From NCBI GenBank assembly GCA_004347865.1, contig QNUZ01000136.1, forward strand, positions 1 to 6,656: DNA of 6,656 bases. The letters are read 5' to 3'. The position numbers and the translations under genes were made by a program. The notes beneath the pieces were generated by a model that saw only the letters and a list, made by a program, of their open reading frames with translations, had not been told where the DNA came from and searched no databases. Of the stretch, positions 1-5,090 are shown piece by piece (position 1 is the first letter of the stretch; the number at the start of each line of letters is the position of its first letter). The stretch comes from Archaeoglobi archaeon. GTDB lineage: Archaea; Halobacteriota; Archaeoglobi; Archaeoglobales; Archaeoglobaceae.

Positions 1-142
1 CGCATGCATAAACATAGCCCGCAGGTTAATGAGATCTGCGGGATGGGGGAGCTGTGAGCCCCCCGAACCGGCAGATGAGGGGAGGGGCGTAAAGCATCCC
101 TTAACGCCGGAAGCTCCCGACTTTAGTCGTGGAGCAGCTCAC
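1..142 (+). mobile_element. Right end of an IS200/IS605-family element (TnpB-bearing), inserted in copA
   Basis: The window starts inside this element, so only its right end is seen. It holds the last codons of a TnpB frame, several GC-rich stem-loops, and a terminal hairpin with a bulged T followed by TCAC at 139-142. In IS200/IS605 elements the TnpA Y1 transposase recognises such a hairpin and cuts a few bases 3' of it, without target duplication. The boundary at 142/143 is supported from the other strand. The CopA-like frame reads normally through Gln300 (codon 145-143) and then enters sequence unlike any P-type ATPase. The left end, any tnpA and the target tetra- or pentanucleotide lie outside the window. 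The family call is firm; the exact boundary could be off by a few bases. Confidence 0.82.
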
Positions 143-148
143 CTGTGA
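2..148 (+). CDS. tnpB: TnpB RNA-guided endonuclease, C-terminal end only (partial)
   Basis: The last 48 codons of a frame entering from the left edge, ending at TGA 146-148. TnpB is the RNA-guided DNA nuclease of IS605/IS607-type elements and the ancestor of Cas12. The visible start reads ACINIARR, matching the segment just after the third RuvC catalytic Asp (D-x-N-A-x-x-N-I-A); that Asp itself lies left of the window. A Gly/Pro-rich tail with CEPPEPADEGRG and HPLTPEAPDFSRG follows, a typical archaeal TnpB ending in which the codons double as omega-RNA scaffold and right-end hairpin. The frame leaves the element at 142, and the last sense codon (CTG) and the TGA come from flanking copA sequence. 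Whether the rest of the protein is intact cannot be judged here. Confidence 0.75.
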   Translation, partial: ACINIARRLMRSAGWGSCEPPEPADEGRGVKHPLTPEAPDFSRGAAHL

Positions 149-1042
149 AAGAAGGCTATCCTTCCCTATTCTTTCAGCCCTGATCTTTAACACGGAATCT
201 CGGTTAACCGTACCGCCGACGACCTTGTCCCCCCGTTTCTTTAAGGATGGAATTGGCTCTCCGGTTATCATGGACTCATCAACGAAACTCTCTCCCTCCA
301 AAACTGTTCCATCGACGGGTATTCTCTCCCCGGGTTTAACTAGAACAGTTTCTCCGACGCCCACTTCTGTTAGAGGGATTCTTATTTCCCTATCCTCTCT
401 CAAAACAGTTGCCTCTTTTGCTTGAAGCGCAACAAGCTTTTTTACTGCTTCTCCGGTTCTTTTCTTCGCCCTTTCCTCAAGGAACTTGCCGAGAAGGAGA
501 AAGCTCATCAGCACAACGCTTTCAGGAAAGAAATTGAATTCTTGGGGGATAAAGCCGATAGTTGCCAGTACACTTGAAATGTATGCCGAGCTGATTCCAG
601 TGGCATACATGACTTCCATGGTTAGAGTTCTATTTTTAATTGCACCAATTGCCTTTTTGAAGATTCCAGCTCCGGCAAAAGCAATGGCAAAGCTTGCAAT
701 CAGAAATTGGATTTCAGGATAAATTACTCCTTTCAGAGAAAAAAGAAAGATTCCCGAAATCCAGCCAACTATGAGATTCCTTTTGGCACTTTTAAGCTCA
801 TTTTCTTCAACTGAGCCTTCGATACCGAGAAATTGATAGCCAATTCGCTCAATTTCTTCCCCGATTCTCTCGAGCTGGATCCTTGATGGATCGTATACTA
901 TTCTGGCTTTTTCCGTTGCGAGGTTGACAGCTGCATCATAAACACCCGGTAATCTTTTGAGGGTTTCCTCCACGGTCTTTGCGCACATTGCGCAACTCAG
1001 TCCTCCGATTTTTGCCACAATTTCTCTGTATTCGGAGCTCAT
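101..1042 (-). CDS. copA: CopA-like heavy-metal P1B-type ATPase, N-terminal 300 residues, truncated by IS insertion
   Basis: The family pumps Cu+ (or Ag+) out across the membrane using ATP. Residues about 8-72 form a heavy-metal-associated domain with the ligand motif GLSCAMC (Cys17, Cys20). Probable membrane helices lie near 89-107, 110-128, 144-163 and 173-187, followed by the actuator domain with TGE at 260-262. The sequence closely follows archaeal CopA up to GKDSLLSQ (ends at 300). The next 13 codons and the stop are IS right-end sequence read backwards. Everything after is missing: the second half of the membrane domain with the CPC motif, the DKTGT phosphorylation site and the ATP-binding domain. 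The product cannot be an active pump; the rest of the gene may lie beyond the left edge. The ATG at 1042 suits a leaderless transcript. The copper specificity is inferred from the CAMC motif and overall similarity, since the CPC motif is not in the window. Confidence 0.88.
   Translation of the reverse strand: MSSEYREIVAKIGGLSCAMCAKTVEETLKRLPGVYDAAVNLATEKARIVYDPSRIQLERIGEEIERIGYQFLGIEGSVEENELKSAKRNLIVGWISGIFLFSLKGVIYPEIQFLIASFAIAFAGAGIFKKAIGAIKNRTLTMEVMYATGISSAYISSVLATIGFIPQEFNFFPESVVLMSFLLLGKFLEERAKKRTGEAVKKLVALQAKEATVLREDREIRIPLTEVGVGETVLVKPGERIPVDGTVLEGESFVDESMITGEPIPSLKKRGDKVVGGTVNRDSVLKIRAERIGKDSLLSQVSCSTTKVGSFRR
113..135 (+). repeat. Terminal imperfect palindrome of the IS right end (bulged-T hairpin)
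   Basis: GCTCC-CGAC, loop TTTA, GTCG-T-GGAGC: nine base pairs with one unpaired T at 130 on the 3' arm. A subterminal hairpin with an extrahelical T is the recognition signature for Y1 (HUH) transposases of the IS200/IS605 family. TCAC at 139-142, just downstream, is the likely right cleavage site. Confidence 0.8.
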
Positions 1043-1051
1043 GATCTAAAA

Positions 1052-1064
1052 TTGTTTGGAACAA
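1052..1064. promoter_or_regulatory. Possible operator: short inverted repeat between the copA TATA box and start
   Basis: TTGTT-TGG-AACAA, perfect 5-base arms around 3 bases, lies directly between the TATA-like box and the start codon of copA. That is where an archaeal metal-responsive repressor could block transcription. The arms are short and could arise by chance in AT-rich DNA. No regulator gene is in the window. Confidence 0.25.
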
Positions 1065-1079
1065 AGTTAAACCTTTTGG
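1065..1079 (-). promoter_or_regulatory. Probable copA promoter (BRE/TATA-like)
   Basis: On the minus strand, CCAAAA followed by GGTTTAACT is centred about 27 bases before the copA ATG, the spacing for an archaeal leaderless transcript. A second AT-rich stretch (around 1087-1096) could serve either strand. The box is a weak match to the consensus. Confidence 0.4.
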
Positions 1080-1086
1080 GGTTTTG

Positions 1087-1095
1087 CTTAAATTC
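1087..1095 (+). promoter_or_regulatory. Probable trm10 promoter (TATA-like)
   Basis: CTTAAATTC lies about 30 bases before GTG 1121, close to the usual archaeal TATA-to-start distance for a leaderless transcript. No second TATA-like element with better spacing is seen for this gene. Confidence 0.4.
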
Positions 1096-1120
1096 TTTTA
1101 ATCTGCTGCGTAATTTTTCT

Positions 1121-2125
1121 GTGCGGCTTCGGGAGCTATTTGTGGAGAAGCTCAGAAACCTGGGGATTAAAAGAATAGGGGTGAAGATAAGGATTCCGCG
1201 TTCAAAGGACATCATAAGATCCCTTGCTCTTGAAGTTGCAAATGGAAAGGCTGAAGTTTTCAGAGGGGACGGGGGGATTAACTTTTCTTTCGATCTTGAG
1301 GGAAAATATTTGCCTGAACCGCCCGAAGCGTATGTTGGTACAGCAGGAGAGCGCCTTTTTGGAAAGGAGGATTTAATCAGAGGCAGATATTTCCCAATCA
1401 TCGCAGTTGACTGCAGGTTTTACGATCTTCATTCCGATAAGGAGAAAAGAAAGGTCCATCTCCAAGTTACCAAGACACTCGGCACGGTCAGGGAGTTTAT
1501 GTGGGATGAAAAACTCGTTGTTGCTGCGAAGGATTTTGGCGTTGGAATTTACTGCGAAAGGCTTGAGGAATTTTTGCTTGGGAGAAACATAGATGAGGTT
1601 GTGCTGCTAGATCCTAGTGGTGATGAGGTGTTCAAGGGCGAAAAGGCAGAATGCTATGTTATAGGCGGGATCGTGGATAAAGGTGAGAATAGGAATCTGA
1701 CGAAGCTGATCGGGGATGAGCTTGAAAAGGCTGGAATCAAATGCAGAAGGCAGAGAATAGAGCTTAGAGGAGACATAATCGGCGTTCCCGATAGAATAAA
1801 CCATATCGCGGAAATCGTGCTTCGTGTTGTTGTCGATGGCAGTGACGCCGAAACAGCTATAAGGGCTGTTCAGCCAGTGGTTGTGGCGAAGTGGAGGCTT
1901 AGGAAGGAGCTTCCCAAGAGAGCCATCCGGCTTCGATTGGGGGAAAAGACAATCCGGGTACTGGCAAAGAGTGTTTTCAGGGAGTTTGACTGGCTTAACG
2001 TTCGCCAAACAGATTTCTACGATGTTTGCAGGGAGGAAAGATTGTATCTGGTCTCAGATGAGGTTTTTGACAGAATAAAAAAGCTCAGGTGGGATGAAAA
2101 AAGGAAATACTATGTTTTGAGTTGA
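1121..2125 (+). CDS. trm10: Archaeal Trm10-type tRNA (guanine/adenine-9-N1)-methyltransferase
   Basis: A SAM-dependent SPOUT-class enzyme that methylates N1 of the purine at position 9 of tRNA. With the GTG 1121 start the protein has 334 residues. The diagnostic SPOUT core is LLDPSGDE at about 162-169, YVIGGIVDKG at 179-188 (SAM-knot loop with the candidate catalytic Asp) and LRGDIIGVPDRINHIAEIVLRVV further on, as in archaeal Trm10 proteins. Archaea-type N- and C-terminal extensions flank the SPOUT domain. Archaeal members make m1G, m1A or both; the sequence does not decide which. Three starts are possible: TTG 1052 (inside the divergent promoter region, unlikely), GTG 1121 (leaderless fit, and it keeps the LRELFVEKLRNLGI helix complete) and GTG 1142 (after GGGAG at 1131-1135, a plausible ribosome site). 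I favour 1121. The gene diverges from copA and its end overlaps the deaminase gene by 16 bases. Confidence 0.87.
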   Translation: MRLRELFVEKLRNLGIKRIGVKIRIPRSKDIIRSLALEVANGKAEVFRGDGGINFSFDLEGKYLPEPPEAYVGTAGERLFGKEDLIRGRYFPIIAVDCRFYDLHSDKEKRKVHLQVTKTLGTVREFMWDEKLVVAAKDFGVGIYCERLEEFLLGRNIDEVVLLDPSGDEVFKGEKAECYVIGGIVDKGENRNLTKLIGDELEKAGIKCRRQRIELRGDIIGVPDRINHIAEIVLRVVVDGSDAETAIRAVQPVVVAKWRLRKELPKRAIRLRLGEKTIRVLAKSVFREFDWLNVRQTDFYDVCREERLYLVSDEVFDRIKKLRWDEKRKYYVLS

Positions 2126-3372
2126 CCGAAGAAGTTTTCCGTCAATTTTGAGAACTTTTCGATAATCTTTTCCTCACTCTCGAAGTGTCCGTTCTCGACA
2201 ACGATTTTTCCGTCCACTATCACGGTGTCAACACATTCGCTCGAGGCGGAGTAAACGAGATTGGCTACCAGATCGTGGCACGGTGTCATTGGGATCTTTT
2301 TTAGATCAAGGAGAACCAGATCCGCAAGCCAGCCAACCTCGATTTTCCCGGCCTTTATTCCAAAAGCCCTAGAGGCGTTTTCCGTTGCCATCCTGAACGC
2401 ATCCACGGCTTTGAAGGAATCCGAACCGTAATAGAACTTTTGGAGAAGTGCTGAGAACTTCATTTCCCTCAGCATGTCAAGAGAATTATTGCTCGCGGCA
2501 CCGTCTGTTCCTAGGAGAACGTTCAGACTAGAATTCTTCATTTCTGGGTAATTTAAAGCTCTTCCAACGCTGAGCTTCATGTTGCTTGCGGGGCAATGTA
2601 CGGCATTTACACCCTTTCTGGCCATAAGTCCTATCTCGTCCTTTTCAAGCCAGACGCAGTGTGCCGAAATCAGCCTTGGGTTCAGGAACCCAATTTCGTC
2701 GAGCGCACTTACGATCCCCTTTCCATACTTTTTTCTGAACTCAACAACTTCCTTCTCGGTTTCCGCAAGGTGAAAGTGAACGAAGATGTTCTCTTCCTCC
2801 GCCATTTCCATCGACCTCTTCAGCCCTTCTAGGCTGACGGTGTATACCGCATGCGGTGCAACAGCCCTTAAAACCCTGTAACCTCTAAGCTCTCTTAGCT
2901 CCTTTTCGACCCTCTTTAGGTTGATTTCAAGCAGATCCTTGTTGAAGAAATCGAAGAACGCCGATGAAAGGCAGGCTCTTATTCCTGTTTCTTCCACAGC
3001 CCTAGCGGTTGCTGAGGGAAAGAAGTACATGTCCAAAAAGAAAGTCGTCCCGCTCTTGAGCATTTCAATGCATGCGAGCTTTGAAGCCCAGTAAACGATC
3101 TCGTCGTTAAGCCTGGCTTCCGCGGGCCAGATCTTCTTTTCAAGCCATTCCTGAAGGGGCATGTCATCTGCGTAGCCCCTGAAAAGGGTCATCGCAGCAT
3201 GCGTGTGCGAGTTGAAAAGTCCCGGAATTACCGCAAGTCCTTTTCCGTCGATCACGTAATCGCTTTTATCCTTAAAATCCCCGATAGCTGATATCTTGTT
3301 TTCCTCTAGGAGAACATTTGCCTGGACAAGCTTTCCATCCCGCAACACTCTTGCGTTCTCGATCAAAATCAT
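2110..3372 (-). CDS. mtaD: Amidohydrolase: 5-methylthioadenosine / S-adenosylhomocysteine (or 5'-deoxyadenosine) deaminase
   Basis: 420 residues, full length for this family of cytosolic metal-dependent amidohydrolases, which deaminate the adenine of SAH, MTA, 5'-deoxyadenosine or adenosine to the inosine form. Visible ligands are the HxH pair His56/His58 in FNSHTHAAMTLFRG, His201 in HFHLAETE with Glu204, His238 in SAHCVW, and Asp290 in LLGTDGAASNN. The SNMKLSVG segment (263-270) and the ADLVLLDL C-terminal strand are also typical. All expected metal and catalytic residues are present, so it should be active. In archaea lacking SAH hydrolase this route recycles SAH made by methyltransferases. 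A link to the neighbouring tRNA methyltransferase is tempting, but the two genes are convergent rather than co-transcribed. Substrate preference cannot be read from sequence. The ATG at 3372 fits a leaderless transcript. Confidence 0.9.
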   Translation of the reverse strand: MILIENARVLRDGKLVQANVLLEENKISAIGDFKDKSDYVIDGKGLAVIPGLFNSHTHAAMTLFRGYADDMPLQEWLEKKIWPAEARLNDEIVYWASKLACIEMLKSGTTFFLDMYFFPSATARAVEETGIRACLSSAFFDFFNKDLLEINLKRVEKELRELRGYRVLRAVAPHAVYTVSLEGLKRSMEMAEEENIFVHFHLAETEKEVVEFRKKYGKGIVSALDEIGFLNPRLISAHCVWLEKDEIGLMARKGVNAVHCPASNMKLSVGRALNYPEMKNSSLNVLLGTDGAASNNSLDMLREMKFSALLQKFYYGSDSFKAVDAFRMATENASRAFGIKAGKIEVGWLADLVLLDLKKIPMTPCHDLVANLVYSASSECVDTVIVDGKIVVENGHFESEEKIIEKFSKLTENFFGQLKT

Positions 3373-3391
3373 GATTCGAGATAGATGCAGG

Positions 3392-3402
3392 TTTAAATAT
3401 TT
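3392..3402 (-). promoter_or_regulatory. Probable mtaD promoter (TATA box)
   Basis: AAATATTTAAAC read on the minus strand, centred about 25 bases before the ATG at 3372. The good TATA match and spacing indicate a leaderless transcript. Confidence 0.55.
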
Positions 3403-3411
3403 GTTCTTCGG

Positions 3412-3425
3412 CGAAAAATTTAATT
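3412..3425 (+). promoter_or_regulatory. Probable promoter of the MBL-DUF166 gene pair
   Basis: CGAAAAATTTAATT: a purine-rich BRE-like start and a TATA-like core centred about 27 bases before GTG 3447. An AAGGAAGG tract at 3437-3444 sits too close to the GTG to be an ideal ribosome site and would be lost in a leaderless transcript. It lies back to back with the mtaD promoter. Confidence 0.5.
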
Positions 3426-3446
3426 AGGATAAGGTCAAGGAAGGCC

Positions 3447-4238
3447 GTGCTGGTCCCTTCGGAGCACGAGGACGTCAAGATCGTCAAATGCGGGCATGAA
3501 GTTGGTGGGAAGGTGCTTTATTGGGTCCATTTTTACCTCTACAAGGATATTCTCTTCGACTCGGGCTGCCCTCATACTGCAGGGGAAGTCTTTGAAGCTT
3601 TCAGAAACAAAAAAGCCACTTTGATCACCCACTACCACGAAGACCACAGCGGGGGAGCTATAGAACTGCAAAAAGTTATGAGAATTTTTGCTCCGCCGAA
3701 ATCGCTTGAAATTCTGAGAAATCCGCCAGATATTTTGGAATATAGGAAGGTGGTTTGGGGCCAGCCACTGCCGGTGATAGCCGAGCCCTTGCAGGACAGA
3801 ATTTTCGTTGGTGGCGAGGAGATAGAGGTAATCGAGACTCCCGGCCACAGTTTCGATCATGTCAGCTTTTTAATAGATAAAAAGCTTTTTTGCGGTGATC
3901 TCGTAATTTCAAGGGGGCAGGTTGTTTGCATGCGTGAGGAAAGACTATTGGAGACGATAAAGTCGATCGAAAAGGTGCTAAACCTCGATTTCGATTTCGC
4001 TTACACAGGAGTGGGTGTTGCGAGCAGAGATGCTGTCGAGGACTACCTCGAGTATCTTTTGGAGCTTAGAGAGAGGGCAGAGAAGCTATACTGGGAGGGA
4101 AAGAGCATCGAGGAGATCGTTGACGCTCTATTTCCAAATCCTCCAAGCAAGGCGCTGATGATGGAAGCGATAAGCGAAAAGGAGTGGGCCAGGGAGAACA
4201 TCGTGAGATCCCTCCTAAACCTTTCGGGAAAAGATTAA
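3447..4238 (+). CDS. Metallo-beta-lactamase-fold hydrolase lacking the last metal-binding histidine
   Basis: 263 residues, cytosolic, with the MBL fold used by glyoxalase II, lactonase and RNase-type hydrolases. The metal motif THYHEDH (His62, His64, Asp66, His67) is intact, as are His134 in TPGHSFDHV and Asp151 in FCGDLV. The final ligand usually sits in a GHG turn. Here the matching place reads AYTGVGVASRD, with Val179 where His is expected, so the second metal site would be incomplete. A helical C-terminal domain follows (about 186-263, with a predicted SIEEIVDALFP helix), similar to the tail of LACTB2/glyoxalase-like MBL proteins. The substrate is unknown. The gene starts at GTG; the next gene begins 24 bases after its stop on the same strand, suggesting co-transcription. 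The MBL fold is certain; the activity is open. Confidence 0.85.
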   Translation: MLVPSEHEDVKIVKCGHEVGGKVLYWVHFYLYKDILFDSGCPHTAGEVFEAFRNKKATLITHYHEDHSGGAIELQKVMRIFAPPKSLEILRNPPDILEYRKVVWGQPLPVIAEPLQDRIFVGGEEIEVIETPGHSFDHVSFLIDKKLFCGDLVISRGQVVCMREERLLETIKSIEKVLNLDFDFAYTGVGVASRDAVEDYLEYLLELRERAEKLYWEGKSIEEIVDALFPNPPSKALMMEAISEKEWARENIVRSLLNLSGKD

Positions 4239-4244
4239 TTTTTT
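4229..4244 (+). promoter_or_regulatory. AT-rich box between the MBL and DUF166 genes: internal promoter or T-run terminator
   Basis: GGAAAAGATTAATTTTTTTC spans the MBL stop codon. The TTTTTTT run (from 4238) resembles an archaeal intrinsic terminator. The GATTAATT core lies about 26 bases before ATG 4263, so it could equally be a TATA box for a leaderless DUF166 transcript. Sequence alone does not decide between the two. Confidence 0.35.
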
Positions 4245-4262
4245 TCTGCCTAAGGTAGTAAC

Positions 4263-5090
4263 ATGTTTCAGTCCGATCTGCAGCTCATAGTCTTTCACTA
4301 CGGATTCTTCGGAGAAAGGTTCATAGCAAATCTGATGAACTACTCAAATTCCTGTCCCTCATTTGGAGCATGCGGGATAAATTCCTGCACCCTCTGTAAG
4401 GAGAAGCTCTACAGCTTCTCCAAGAACATCGTTGCGAGCTTTTCAATGGTCGATCCGAGGACAATGCCGAGCTTCATTGAGGACGCCGAGGACTTCCTCC
4501 CTAGATTCATCCCGGAAGCGGATATTGCGATCGCAATAAACCTCCATGCAGACGTCCTCTCGGCTCTTCCTGAGAAAATCGCGGGGAAAGTTTCCGCCCT
4601 CATTGTTCCCGTTGAAGAGCCCAAATGGTGCACTCCGGGATTGGCAAAGCAGTTGAAGGAAAAATGCGAGGATCTCGGTCTCGAGTTTTTAGCTCCAAAG
4701 CCGTTCTGTGCGATGAGAAAGAGCGGGCAGAGAACGATAGACAGGTTTGTTGAGGAGTTCGGAATCGGATACCCTGAATTCGAGATCGAAATCGAAGACG
4801 GAAGGGGAAGGGTGAGAATTCTCCGCAGCCAGCCCTGCGGCTGTGCATGGTTCATAGGAGTGAAGCTTAGGGGTTTTGATTTCTCGGACTACACAATGCG
4901 CGATCTCTGGAATACGGTAAGCGAAGCCCATCACAGCTATCCCTGCACGGCAAGCATGGAAAGGGATGTTGAATACGAAGAAACTCTCCTTCACGTTGCG
5001 GGCTACATAGCTAGGCATGCTGTAGACAAGGCTCTCGGCTATGAGGGTGATGAAGAAATCCCCGAACAGCTTAGGAAGATTGTTCTTTAA
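4263..5090 (+). CDS. DUF166 family protein, cysteine-rich (unknown function)
   Basis: 275 residues matching the archaeal DUF166 family (Pfam PF02593), once loosely labelled thymidylate synthase but with no shown function. Some members are recorded as selenoproteins (DfsP); here all such positions are ordinary Cys codons. Ten cysteines are grouped: Cys31, 37, 42 and 45 (C-x5-C-x4-C-x2-C), Cys123 in PKWCTPG, Cys149 in KPFCAMRK, Cys192/194 in QPCGCAW and Cys228 in HHSYPCTAS after His223/His224. This pattern suggests an iron-sulfur or other metal centre, or redox thiols; that is inference. There is no signal peptide or membrane helix. The ATG follows AAGGTAG (4252-4258), a weak ribosome site, and an AT-rich box that may be its own promoter. 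It sits 24 bases behind the MBL gene, and its end overlaps the kinase gene by 20 bases. Confidence 0.82.
   Translation: MFQSDLQLIVFHYGFFGERFIANLMNYSNSCPSFGACGINSCTLCKEKLYSFSKNIVASFSMVDPRTMPSFIEDAEDFLPRFIPEADIAIAINLHADVLSALPEKIAGKVSALIVPVEEPKWCTPGLAKQLKEKCEDLGLEFLAPKPFCAMRKSGQRTIDRFVEEFGIGYPEFEIEIEDGRGRVRILRSQPCGCAWFIGVKLRGFDFSDYTMRDLWNTVSEAHHSYPCTASMERDVEYEETLLHVAGYIARHAVDKALGYEGDEEIPEQLRKIVL

Larger units (their letters stand above)
1..160 (+). ncRNA. Omega-RNA (reRNA) 3' part with guide reading into copA
   Basis: In IS605-type elements the RNA bound by TnpB is made from the 3' part of tnpB and the right end, and its guide is whatever lies just outside the element. The structure seen here fits. 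Stem 18-24/36-42 is 7 perfect pairs. A G-run at 45-49 can pair with a C-run at 59-63. Stem 86-94/100-108 has one mismatch, and the terminal hairpin is 113-121/126-135. Bases 40-45 (GGGATG) are also exactly complementary to 95-100 (CATCCC), a possible pseudoknot. The guide would start at 143 and run about 16-20 bases into copA, antisense to its mRNA. The 5' end and guide length are inferred from known TnpB systems; transcription is not shown. Confidence 0.58.

Noticed and set aside
1..142. CRISPR repeat or tRNA gene in the GC-rich structured left end
   Set aside because: There are no repeated units and no cloverleaf. The hairpins match an IS605 right end and omega-RNA.
1052..1120. TTG 1052 as the trm10 start
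   Set aside because: It would place 23 extra residues over the promoter region, 9 bases from the divergent copA start. The GTG at 1121 or 1142 fits promoter spacing or ribosome site better.
1607..2008. 133-residue minus-strand open frame, and a further one at 1039-1401
   Set aside because: Both are antisense to the Trm10 gene and show no recognisable motifs.
2110..3372. Functional link of mtaD to trm10 through SAM by-product recycling
   Set aside because: Plausible biochemically, but the genes are convergent and not co-transcribed, and a single neighbourhood is not evidence of a dedicated system.
3435..3860. 141-residue minus-strand open frame
   Set aside because: It lies wholly antisense to the MBL hydrolase gene, resembles no family, and is explained by the codon pattern of the real gene.
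4409..4855. 148-residue minus-strand open frame, plus two more overlapping it in other frames
   Set aside because: Antisense to the DUF166 gene; low-complexity Ser/Pro/Arg-rich translation with no family signature.
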